Source: Acidobacteria bacterium UBA823 (GTDB lineage: Bacteria; Acidobacteriota; Vicinamibacteria; Vicinamibacterales; UBA823). From it: 11,873 bases of DNA. Positions 1 through 6,661 of this stretch are shown piece by piece. The DNA is taken from the NCBI GenBank assembly GCA_002296225.1, contig DBHR01000074.1:33792-45664 (forward strand), given 5' to 3'. The stretch's first letter is position 1; every line of letters begins with the position of its first letter. Made by a program: the position numbers and the translations under genes. The notes beneath the pieces were generated by a model. The model ran no database searches and was not told where the DNA came from. It was given only the letters and a program-made list of their open reading frames with translations.

Positions 1-24
1 TCTAACCAACTGAACTACGACCCC
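1..24 (-). tRNA. tRNA-Asp (probable), 5' part only, cut by the window edge
   Basis: Read on the minus strand from position 24, the sequence gives a seven-base acceptor strand GGGGTCG, then TA, the D-stem GTTC and a D-loop beginning AGTTGGTTA. This is the standard 5' part of a bacterial tRNA. A GTTC D-stem preceded by GTA and followed by AGTTGGTTAGA is typical of tRNA-Asp, and tRNA-Val/tRNA-Asp neighbours are common in bacteria. The anticodon lies beyond the window, so the amino acid is inferred from the D-arm and context only. It lies 173 bases downstream of tRNA-Val on the same strand. Confidence 0.6.
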
Positions 25-55
25 ACTAGATGTAACCCACCCGGTCCAGCTACGT

Positions 56-61
56 ACTATA
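56..61 (-). promoter_or_regulatory. Possible -10 element upstream of the tRNA-Asp
   Basis: On the minus strand positions 61 to 56 read TATAGT, five of six matches to the sigma70 -10 consensus. It ends 31 bases before the 5' end of the tRNA-Asp, a plausible distance for a short tRNA leader. No good -35 is seen at the expected 16-18 base spacing (the 17-base position reads CGCGCA), so this is a weak call. The 173-base gap between the two tRNA genes makes a separate promoter reasonable. Confidence 0.25.
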
Positions 62-197
62 ATGCATCTCCGCTCGCCTGCGCGACCCACTCACGCCCAT
101 CATACTTGCTTGTGCCGACACTCCAACCTACGACGGTCCAATCTCGACGTCTTCACGAAGTTACTCTGGTCGGCGCAACGATTCCGGCGTGGAAGGC

Positions 198-272
198 TGG
201 TGGGCGGTACAGGATTCGAACCTGTGACAGCCGGCGTGTAAAGCCGGTGCTCTACCACTGAGCTAACCGCCC
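198..272 (-). tRNA. tRNA-Val (anticodon UAC)
   Basis: The minus strand folds into a complete cloverleaf of 75 nt including an encoded CCA (positions 200-198). The acceptor GGGCGGT (272-266) pairs with ACCGCCC. The D-stem is GCTC/GAGC, the anticodon stem is CCGGC/GCCGG around the loop TTTACAC, and the T-stem is ACAGG/CCTGT around TTCGAAT. The loop places the anticodon UAC at positions 240-238, which reads valine codons GUA and GUG and usually GUU. It lies 137 bases downstream of the end of waaC on the same strand, with no clear terminator between them, so read-through from the LPS operon is possible. A tRNA-Asp follows. Confidence 0.96.
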
Positions 273-322
273 CGGCACTCTCGCCAGCGCCACCACGAGC
301 ATGTCATCGAGGCGCCGACACC

Positions 323-357
323 TGCGGTCAAACAGTAATCACCCGGCCGAGACCGCA
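323..357. repeat. Perfect 7-base inverted repeat between waaC and tRNA-Val
   Basis: TGCGGTC at 323-329 is matched by its reverse complement GACCGCA at 351-357, with a 21-base spacer. It lies in the 137-base gap between the waaC stop and tRNA-Val. No T-run follows on either strand, so it does not look like an intrinsic terminator. It could be a weak mRNA 3'-end structure or chance. Confidence 0.3.
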
Positions 358-409
358 ACCAGAGACGAGCGCCGACGGTCAACAAGCCAACCACTGCACG
401 GACGCTCAC

Positions 410-1441
410 TTAGGCATGTAGCGCGATGGTTGACAAACGATCGTCAACGGCGGCAGCTACCGCGTCGGCCGAAATATCGCCGACGCACCACCGGGTCGCT
501 CGGCACCAACGACGGTGATGACATCGACAGTCAGTAAAGCGTGAAACCGTGGAATCCGCGGGTGCCCACGGACCATTGCGGTTAGGGTCAGTCGGACCGT
601 AGATGCCGACGATCGGTGTCCCGAGGGCCGCAGCGATATGAAGCGGGCCCGTGTCTCCAGATACCAAGAGGACCGCATCTTGCAACACAGCGACCAACTC
701 GGTGAGCGATGTCATTCCTGCCACGATTGCTGCCCCGTCAGAAGCTGCTACAACAGACCCGGCGAGCGATTCCTCGCCCGGGCCCCAAGTCACCGCGACC
801 GGGAGCTGGTGCCGTCTACGCAACTGCTGCGCGATCGCGCCAAACCGTTTCGGTGGCCAGCGCTTGCTCGGCCAAGCAGCACCGGGGTTGATGACGGCGT
901 AATGGCCCTTCTCCAGGCCGAGCCGCCGCCGGACGTCGGTGGAACCAGCCTTGTCCAGGACCTCGAGTGGAAACTCCCAGGACCCGAAGTCCACACCGAG
1001 TGACGACGCCAGCGAGAGGTTCAACTCGACCACATGGCGCACAGTGTCGGGACGGCACTGCTCGCCGTAGAATAAACGAGCCGCTGGCTCACGGAGGTGC
1101 GTTCGCGAAAAGCCAATCACGCGACGGCCGCCCGCCATCCTTGCAAGCACAGCCGATTTCAACAGCCCCTGCGGATCTAGTACAACGTCGTAGCGCTCAC
1201 GACGCAGTTCTGCGATCAATCCGCCTACGCTCCGCCAGGCTGGCACCGATCGGGTTCGCCAGACAATGCTCCGGTCCACAACCGGCACGAGATCGAGGAT
1301 CTCACGGTGACGTTCGTCGACGACCCAGTCGATACGCGCACGGGGGAACGCGCGGCGAAGCGCGGCGGCCAACGGCAGCGTGTGGACAATATCCCCGAGT
1401 GAGCCAAGTCGAACGATCAAGATCCGGTTGACGGTAGCCAT
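410..1441 (-). CDS. waaC: Lipopolysaccharide heptosyltransferase I (GT9 family)
   Basis: This cytoplasmic, membrane-associated GT-B enzyme transfers the first L-glycero-D-manno-heptose from ADP-heptose to Kdo of the inner core. The 343-residue length fits the family. The N-terminus has the GT9 motif RLGSLGD (residues 11-17), whose Asp17 corresponds to the catalytic Asp of WaaC. DPQGLLKSAVLAR (89-101), GFSRTHLREPAARLFY (110-125) and NPGAAWPSKRW (185-195, Lys193) resemble WaaC rather than WaaF. SGDTGPLHIAAALG (261-274) is the nucleotide-sugar binding signature, followed by a Cys-rich CRC-x5-C-x5-C tail (Cys305, 307, 313, 319). The ATG start at 1441 overlaps the hldC stop as TAATG and no clear Shine-Dalgarno is seen, so translational coupling is likely. 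It is the last gene of the LPS cluster. Another GT9 heptosyltransferase role is possible but less likely. Confidence 0.9.
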   Translation of the reverse strand: MATVNRILIVRLGSLGDIVHTLPLAAALRRAFPRARIDWVVDERHREILDLVPVVDRSIVWRTRSVPAWRSVGGLIAELRRERYDVVLDPQGLLKSAVLARMAGGRRVIGFSRTHLREPAARLFYGEQCRPDTVRHVVELNLSLASSLGVDFGSWEFPLEVLDKAGSTDVRRRLGLEKGHYAVINPGAAWPSKRWPPKRFGAIAQQLRRRHQLPVAVTWGPGEESLAGSVVAASDGAAIVAGMTSLTELVAVLQDAVLLVSGDTGPLHIAAALGTPIVGIYGPTDPNRNGPWAPADSTVSRFTDCRCHHRRWCRATRWCVGDISADAVAAAVDDRLSTIALHA

Positions 1442-1938
1442 TAGCAGATTTCGTCTGGCTTCTGCTTGATACGAGCAAAAAGGTCCCTGGTCGAATGCTC
1501 CTTCGGGTCTCCGACGATCGCCGTACGACCGCCGTAGGCGCGTACGGTCTCGCGCTCGGGCACTGTCTCAACGGCGTAGTCGGTGCCCTTACAGTGCACG
1601 TCCGGTTGTATTGCATGGAGCAAATCGCTGACCGTCAGACCGGAAAAGATCACAACGGCATCGACAACGGAGAGCGCCGACACCAGCTCCGCGCGAGCCA
1701 CCGCTGGGAGAATCGGCTGGCCACCTCCCTTGATTTTGGTGACGGAAGCATCGTCGTTGACAGCCACGACGAGCCGGTCGGCTTCGAGTTTGGCTCCCTG
1801 CAGGTATCGCACGTGCCCCACGTGGAGGAGGTCGAAACAGCCGTTGGCGAGTGCGACCGATTCTCTGTTTCGCCGAAACGTGGCAACCAACTTTACGAGT
1901 TCGGCGCGATTGACAATCCGTCCCACGTCACGCTCCAC
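1441..1938 (-). CDS. hldC: D-glycero-beta-D-manno-heptose 1-phosphate adenylyltransferase
   Basis: This enzyme joins heptose-1-phosphate and ATP to give ADP-D-glycero-D-manno-heptose, the fourth step of the ADP-heptose pathway. At 165 residues it equals the C-terminal domain of bifunctional HldE (also called RfaE2). The cytidylyltransferase-like signature NGCFDLLHVGH is at residues 32-42, with the nucleotide-binding HxGH at 39-42. Other family segments are KGTDY (near 117-121), an ETV-x-E-x-E stretch after it, and STRDLFARIK near the C-terminus, the counterpart of the family's STT motif. The start is GTG at 1938, six bases after the hldA stop. An ATG overlapping that stop (1945-1943) is out of frame and soon hits a stop. 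The gene ends in TAATG with waaC. It is encoded separately from the kinase, unlike fused hldE of enterobacteria. Confidence 0.93.
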   Translation of the reverse strand: MERDVGRIVNRAELVKLVATFRRNRESVALANGCFDLLHVGHVRYLQGAKLEADRLVVAVNDDASVTKIKGGGQPILPAVARAELVSALSVVDAVVIFSGLTVSDLLHAIQPDVHCKGTDYAVETVPERETVRAYGGRTAIVGDPKEHSTRDLFARIKQKPDEIC

Positions 1939-1944
1939 ACCGCA

Positions 1945-3009
1945 TCACAGCTCGGGGAGTTCGTGATCCCCCATCACGGCCCCCCGAAGCTCTTCAGCTG
2001 TAACTGTTGCGGTCCCGCGCTTCATCACCACCAACCCGCTGGCATAGTTGGCTAAACGCGTCGCCTCAAACATCGAGGCCCCGGCCGCCAACGCGAGTGT
2101 CAGAGTAGCAATTACGGTATCGCCAGCGCCCGTGACGTCCACGGTCTCGTCTGAGCCAAAGATCGGCACGTGAACGGTGCGGTTCTTGCGCTCGAACAGA
2201 GCCATCCCTCGGCTACCACGCGTGATCAGTACAGCCCCCATGCGTAGCCGCTTCAGCACAGTTCGACCAGCTTGTTCAAGGGCCTGCGCGTCTTCCCCGA
2301 TTCTTACGTCTAGTAATTGCTCCACTTCAGACTCGTTTGGCGTGCACGCCGTGAAGCCCCGGTAGTCCAGGAGGTGATATCGCGAATCGATTACAACCGG
2401 GATCGGCCGCCGGCGAGTCGTACGGGTGCACTGCTGCTTGATCGTCTGCGCCAACGCCGGTGTGACTAGGCCTGACCCGTAGTCGGAGACAATCACTGCA
2501 TCACAGCCTTTGATTGCACGGTGCACTGCCCGTAGGAAGGTCTTGGAACCCGAGAAGTCGAAGGCCGGTGCCGACTTGTCAATTCGCACGACCTGCTGCT
2601 TCGCCGAGTGCACGCCGCCAGCTAGAACTCGTGTCTTGGTCGGTGTCACATAACCACTGGGGCGCACAAGGCTCGAAGTCTTGACGCCACCGTGCAGTCC
2701 AGCGACCAGGCGTTCCGCAACGTTATCCCGGCCCAACAGGCCACACAGCCGCGACTGCCCTCCGAGCGCGGCGACGTTGTTCGCAGCATTACCGGCTCCG
2801 CCCGCCAAGACCTCAGCTGAATCGTAGTTCAAGATCAGAACCGGCGCTTCTCTTGAAACTCGCTCGATCCGACCGTAGATGAACTCGTCGGCGATCACAT
2901 CGCCGACAATGGCCACCCGTTTGTTCGCAAGCCCGTCAATAAGCGCGAGAAAGCGATTGGCTTGATCGTGACCGCCTAGCACCGCCTTCACTGAAAGCTG
3001 TGGACACAT
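1945..3009 (-). CDS. hldA: D-glycero-beta-D-manno-heptose 7-phosphate kinase (PfkB family)
   Basis: The product phosphorylates heptose-7-phosphate at C1 with ATP, giving the 1,7-bisphosphate that GmhB uses. It corresponds to the N-terminal domain of HldE (RfaE1). In the 354-residue product VGDVIADEFIYG (about 35-46) is the substrate-side motif, followed by RVSREAPV and by GGAGNAANNVAALGG, the first PfkB signature. DVTGAGDTV near residues 290-299 is the second PfkB signature, with the catalytic Asp at about 297. I chose ATG at 3009. An in-frame TTG at 3015, three bases after the gmhB stop, would add two residues and has an AGGG about 10 bases upstream, so it cannot be excluded. The close spacing to gmhB and hldC supports one operon and one pathway. 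Confidence 0.92.
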   Translation of the reverse strand: MCPQLSVKAVLGGHDQANRFLALIDGLANKRVAIVGDVIADEFIYGRIERVSREAPVLILNYDSAEVLAGGAGNAANNVAALGGQSRLCGLLGRDNVAERLVAGLHGGVKTSSLVRPSGYVTPTKTRVLAGGVHSAKQQVVRIDKSAPAFDFSGSKTFLRAVHRAIKGCDAVIVSDYGSGLVTPALAQTIKQQCTRTTRRRPIPVVIDSRYHLLDYRGFTACTPNESEVEQLLDVRIGEDAQALEQAGRTVLKRLRMGAVLITRGSRGMALFERKNRTVHVPIFGSDETVDVTGAGDTVIATLTLALAAGASMFEATRLANYASGLVVMKRGTATVTAEELRGAVMGDHELPEL

Positions 3010-3018
3010 ATCCAACGC

Positions 3019-3585
3019 TCAGGCACCCTGCTGCAGGATCCACGCTACCGCGGTGAGCAACTCCGGCGCGATCAGCGCAGCGCTGACTCGAGGCTTCGGG
3101 CGAGCGACCTCGGCCTCTCCGTAACCCGTTCGAACGAGCACGCCTTGACCGCCGAAGGCCTGTGCTAACTCGACGTCGAGCCACCGATCGCCAACTACGA
3201 ACGACCGTTCAAGATCAAGATGTAATTCGCGTTGCGCCTGTTGGACCATACCGGTGTGCGGCTTCCGGCACTCGCACTCCTGACGATAGGCCTCGATTGG
3301 CGCATCTGGGTGATGAGGACAGTAGTAGAAGCGATCGATCAACGCGTCACCTTCACGCACGCGCGCATCGATAAATTCATGGGCTTCCTCGACGAAACGC
3401 TCATCGAACATACCACGCGCCACACCCGATTGGTTCGTCACGATGACGACCTTAAAACCGGCACGGTTAAGGAGTCTTACCGCATCGATGCTCCACGGAT
3501 AGAACACAATACGATCGAGTCGATCAAGGTAACCAACTTCCTCAGTCAATGTACCGTCGCGATCGAGAAACACGGCCGGCGTCAC
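3019..3585 (-). CDS. gmhB: D-glycero-beta-D-manno-heptose-1,7-bisphosphate 7-phosphatase
   Basis: This HAD-superfamily phosphatase removes the 7-phosphate of heptose-1,7-bisphosphate, between the HldA and HldC steps. With a start at 3585 it has 188 residues, close to E. coli GmhB (about 190). FLDRDGT (6-12) holds the nucleophile Asp8 and acid/base Asp10. VTNQSGVARG (49-58) is HAD motif II. Cys89, His91, Cys104 and Cys106 form the GmhB-type structural zinc site, followed by RKP (107-109). VGDRWLD (131-137) is HAD motif IV. A longer frame with GTG at 3621 exists, but GTG at 3585 overlaps the waaF stop as GTGA, has a GAAGG-like ribosome site about 10 bases upstream and starts just before the conserved core, so I prefer it. 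hldA starts within ten bases downstream. Confidence 0.93.
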   Translation of the reverse strand: MTPAVFLDRDGTLTEEVGYLDRLDRIVFYPWSIDAVRLLNRAGFKVVIVTNQSGVARGMFDERFVEEAHEFIDARVREGDALIDRFYYCPHHPDAPIEAYRQECECRKPHTGMVQQAQRELHLDLERSFVVGDRWLDVELAQAFGGQGVLVRTGYGEAEVARPKPRVSAALIAPELLTAVAWILQQGA

Positions 3586-4637
3586 CAGGACACCGCCTTC
3601 GGTTCGTCCGAGGTCAGGCACCGCGCAAGAGCGTCGAATACATCATCAGTCGAGATGCCTGTCATGCAGCGATGGTCGATCGGACAGTCCCGCAGTAAAC
3701 AAGGACGGCACCGGACGGGATGCGTCAAGAGTGTGTGTCGCCCCGCGGGCGCCGTAGCCCGCTCATCTGAGGGCCCGAACACCGCAACCACAGGTCGGGC
3801 GAGCGCTGCTGCAAGATGCATCGCGCCGGTATCATTCGACACGCATGCGTCGCAGCCCGCGAGTACGCCGATCAGCGTCGGAATGTCAGTGTGACCAATC
3901 AGATTGACAACCCGGCCGTCATCGGACAATCCGTGCCCAAATTGGGTCAAAGCGGATTCTATCGCACGACCTACTGGCCGGTCGTCCGGACTGCCAACAA
4001 ACACAACCGTTCGGCCCAATTCCATCACCGACCGTCGCGTGACCTCGGCGAACCGCACAGGCAACCACTGCTTGGCGTGCCCATGTGCCGCACCCGGTGC
4101 TATCACCACAATCGACGCGCCAGATGTAACCTTATACCGTTCGAGGAGTGCCGCACCACGAGCTCGCTGTGCGTCTGTGACGACGAGCGTGACAGCATCA
4201 GACTCCACAGAAATGTTGAGTTTTCTCAAGAGTGTCCGGTAGGACTCCGAATGATGACCACCCCTCGGCAGCCGCTTAATGGCACGGGTCAACAACCAAC
4301 CCCTGAAGCCAGCTCCGTAGCCCCAGCGCTCCACGATGCTAGCCCGGTGCGTGACCCACGCTGATCGAAATGAGTTCGGGAACAAAATCGCAATATCGTA
4401 TCTCCCCGCAGCCAAGGTCGCCGCATCGGTGGCAATCCCGCCATGCCCTCCCTCGAGCGGCACGACGGCATCGAGGCCCGGTATCATTCGCACAACCGGT
4501 GCCATCGCTCGTGGCAACGCCACGCTAAGATGCTCCACAGCGTAATGGCGCCGGACGGCGGCTACCGATGGCAACGCCATTACGATGTCCCCAAGCCAAT
4601 TCGGCGCCACGATTAACACACGCGTCGCGTCAGTCAC
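3582..4637 (-). CDS. waaF: Lipopolysaccharide heptosyltransferase II (GT9 family)
   Basis: The product adds the second heptose of the inner core to heptose I, using ADP-heptose. Its 351 residues match WaaF (about 350). APNWLGDIVMALPS (11-24) is the WaaF-type N-terminal motif with Asp17 in the catalytic position. GYGAGFRGWLLTR (106-118) and PGAAHGHAKQW (181-191) follow family positions. SNDTGAMHLAAAL (267-279) is the ADP-heptose binding signature. The C-terminal CRPCLLRDCPIDHRCM (310-325) is the cysteine pattern often seen in WaaF. The start is GTG at 4637. An in-frame TGA lies three codons upstream, so no longer form exists. The gene is 48 bases downstream of lpxL, and its stop overlaps the preferred gmhB start as GTGA. 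Confidence 0.95.
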   Translation of the reverse strand: MTDATRVLIVAPNWLGDIVMALPSVAAVRRHYAVEHLSVALPRAMAPVVRMIPGLDAVVPLEGGHGGIATDAATLAAGRYDIAILFPNSFRSAWVTHRASIVERWGYGAGFRGWLLTRAIKRLPRGGHHSESYRTLLRKLNISVESDAVTLVVTDAQRARGAALLERYKVTSGASIVVIAPGAAHGHAKQWLPVRFAEVTRRSVMELGRTVVFVGSPDDRPVGRAIESALTQFGHGLSDDGRVVNLIGHTDIPTLIGVLAGCDACVSNDTGAMHLAAALARPVVAVFGPSDERATAPAGRHTLLTHPVRCRPCLLRDCPIDHRCMTGISTDDVFDALARCLTSDEPKAVSW

Positions 4638-4685
4638 GGTTGATCACGTAAACCACTCACTTGATTCACACCCGAGGCTTCCCTC

Positions 4686-5618
4686 TTAGCGAACTGCGGG
4701 AAACACGCCAGCAGACTCTTCAAACTTAGACTCTTCGTCCCGCCACCGACGATGCATCCACAACCACAAATTGGGATGTCGCCGTATGTACATCTCAAGC
4801 ACGTCCGTACATCGCTGAGTGAATGCACGGAGGGCCTCCGGAGTTTCGTTGGCGGGTGGTTCAACCACCGATTCGTACACTAAACGATACCGTCCGTCGT
4901 TCAAGGGTAAGGCAAATAACGGAATCACCGGCGCCCCAGTACGCGCCGCCAACACCGCTAGCGCCGAAGTTGTCGCGGCTGAACGGTTAAAGAAATCGAC
5001 CTGAACCGCATCGCGACTTTGGACATGCTGATCGATAAGGATGCCCACCGCACCGTTCTCGCTGAGCGTCCTGAACACTCTGCGCAATGCTCCGCGGCGG
5101 TAGATCACACCATTGCCAGTGGAAATACGAATGCGCTCTAAGAAATCGTGTACGTGCGGATTGTCGAGTGCCCGTGCCATGACCGACATTGATCCAAACT
5201 TCAGGGGGTGAGCTAGTGCTTGGATCTCCCAAAACCCGAAGTGTCCAGTCAGAAATAAAATACCTCTGCCTTTAGCCTGCGCCTCCTCGACACGTTCCGC
5301 ACCGGACACCTCGACCAAGTTGAGCATGGCATCAGGTGACAGTGTCCGGAATTTTAGGAGATCGGTGGCTAGCCGACCAAAATGATGGAACGTCGATTGA
5401 GCCAGAACTCGGCACTCAGCAGGCGACCGAGTGGGAAAGGCAGCTTGCAAGTTTGCAGTGGCCACTCGACGATGCGAACGGTCGAACACGTAGAACGCCT
5501 GCCCGAGCGTCCGGCCGGCCCACCGCGTGAACGCCCACGGCAGCAACCCGATGACCGTCGCAAGGACGACGAGCACCGCGTACTCACAGCGGTACCGAAT
5601 CGCGCTTAGGCCACCCAT
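4686..5618 (-). CDS. lpxL: Lipid A biosynthesis (late) acyltransferase, LpxL/HtrB family
   Basis: This inner-membrane enzyme adds a secondary acyl chain to the Kdo-lipid A precursor from an acyl carrier protein or CoA donor. The 310-residue length matches E. coli LpxL (306). A hydrophobic segment at about residues 11-30 is the usual N-terminal membrane anchor. GHFGFWE (125-131) supplies the His126-x4-Glu131 catalytic motif of the family. IDQHVQSRDAVQVDFF and AVLAARTGAPVIPLFALP are conserved later blocks, and WLWMHRRWR near the C-terminus is typical. The ATG at 5618 overlaps the lpxK stop as TAATG, suggesting coupled translation. Only one late acyltransferase is present here. Whether it acts like LpxL or LpxM, and its chain-length preference, cannot be read from sequence. 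Confidence 0.92.
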   Translation of the reverse strand: MGGLSAIRYRCEYAVLVVLATVIGLLPWAFTRWAGRTLGQAFYVFDRSHRRVATANLQAAFPTRSPAECRVLAQSTFHHFGRLATDLLKFRTLSPDAMLNLVEVSGAERVEEAQAKGRGILFLTGHFGFWEIQALAHPLKFGSMSVMARALDNPHVHDFLERIRISTGNGVIYRRGALRRVFRTLSENGAVGILIDQHVQSRDAVQVDFFNRSAATTSALAVLAARTGAPVIPLFALPLNDGRYRLVYESVVEPPANETPEALRAFTQRCTDVLEMYIRRHPNLWLWMHRRWRDEESKFEESAGVFPAVR

Positions 5619-6643
5619 TACCCACGTAGGCGCCCACGGCGGGCCGACTCGACCCGGGTGAGTAGCCAGCTTCGGAATTCGCTCTCTTGCACCATCTCGA
5701 CGACGAGTGGCAATGCAGCCAAAGTGAACGGTAGTGGTTGATAGGGCCGCAACCTCACGAGATCCTTCTCTGTGGTCAAAACAAGATCGGCCCCTGCTTC
5801 GCTTGCAGCCTGTCCAATGTTTCGAATGTCGTCTACGGAAAACGGGTGGTGGTCCGAATACCGCAACTCAGACACCACGGCAGCGCCCGTCGCTCGGGCA
5901 TCGTCAAAAAATCGTTCAGGCTGGGCAATGCCGGCGACACACAGCACGCGCGTCTCCGGAGTCAGCGTGACATTTGGCTGACTCGAGTCGATGCCGGTCG
6001 GCTGTCCAGAGCGGCGAGTAAACTCAAACACCTGAGGTACGCCCAGGCGGGCACTAATCGTCGTTGCCTCGCCCCCCACAGCGCCGCTTAATAGCAGGGC
6101 GTGCGCTCGAACCGCCACACCCAACGGCTCCCGGAGTCGACCCGACGGTAGCGTCGCCTGGTGGTCGATTTCCCGGGCATCCATCACCAAGAGGTCAACA
6201 TCGCGCTCAAGCTGCACATGCTGAAACCCGTCGTCAAGAAGGTGGACGGTAGCCCCAAGTCGAGATTCCGCGAAACGACCTGCTAAATAGCGTTCGGAAG
6301 CAACAACGACTGCGACCCGGTCCAGTGCGTGCGCCAGCATCATCGGTTCGTCGCCAGAACACTCTAAGCCCACCCGGATCCCCTCGGCGTCGCGCACAAC
6401 CGTTACTCCATCAACGTGCTCTCGGCGACCGTATCCTCGGCTGAGAATCGCCGGACGCTCCCCGGCATCACGAAGCAATGTCGCCACGAAAGCCGTGAAT
6501 GGCGTCTTACCACTGCCTCCGACCGAAAGACTACCGATGCTGACCACCGGCTGATCCAAACGTCGGCGGCGCGACGAGGCTGACTCGTACCACCGGCGTC
6601 GCTGTCGAGCGACCGCCGCGTAAAGCGAATCGATCAGCTGCAC
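5618..6643 (-). CDS. lpxK: Tetraacyldisaccharide 4'-kinase
   Basis: LpxK phosphorylates the 4' position of the tetraacyldisaccharide 1-phosphate to form lipid IVA, at the cytoplasmic face of the inner membrane. The product has 341 residues, near the family norm. The LpxK-type P-loop region runs through VSIGSLSVGGSGKTP (34-48), with Lys46 and Thr47. SRGYGR (68-73), GDEPMML (97-103) and LLDDGFQH (135-142) are family hallmarks, the last holding the metal/catalytic Asp138 and His142. An amphipathic, Arg-rich N-terminus (RQRRRWYE) fits membrane association. The start is GTG at 6643, with AGAGG four bases upstream. The waaA stop is in the same frame 18 bases upstream, so no earlier start exists. 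The gene ends in TAATG with lpxL. Confidence 0.94.
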   Translation of the reverse strand: MQLIDSLYAAVARQRRRWYESASSRRRRLDQPVVSIGSLSVGGSGKTPFTAFVATLLRDAGERPAILSRGYGRREHVDGVTVVRDAEGIRVGLECSGDEPMMLAHALDRVAVVVASERYLAGRFAESRLGATVHLLDDGFQHVQLERDVDLLVMDAREIDHQATLPSGRLREPLGVAVRAHALLLSGAVGGEATTISARLGVPQVFEFTRRSGQPTGIDSSQPNVTLTPETRVLCVAGIAQPERFFDDARATGAAVVSELRYSDHHPFSVDDIRNIGQAASEAGADLVLTTEKDLVRLRPYQPLPFTLAALPLVVEMVQESEFRSWLLTRVESARRGRLRG

Positions 6644-6661
6644 ACGACCTCTGTAAACCGA

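Noticed and set aside
58..63. Perfect TATAAT on the plus strand
   Set aside because: No -35 lies at a usable distance (acccac at the 17-base position), and it would only transcribe antisense through tRNA-Val.
301..537. Small plus-strand frame of 78 codons starting in the tRNA-Val/waaC gap
   Set aside because: It is Arg-rich with low complexity, runs antisense into the waaC C-terminus and has no ribosome site, so it looks like a shadow.
1495..2055. Open frame of 186 codons on the plus strand
   Set aside because: It is antisense to hldC and the end of hldA, with no recognisable motif and no sensible promoter or ribosome site.
3232..3894. Open frame of 220 codons on the plus strand
   Set aside because: It lies antisense to gmhB and waaF, which have full family motifs, and its translation shows no recognisable domain. 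Long antisense frames are expected in GC-rich coding DNA.
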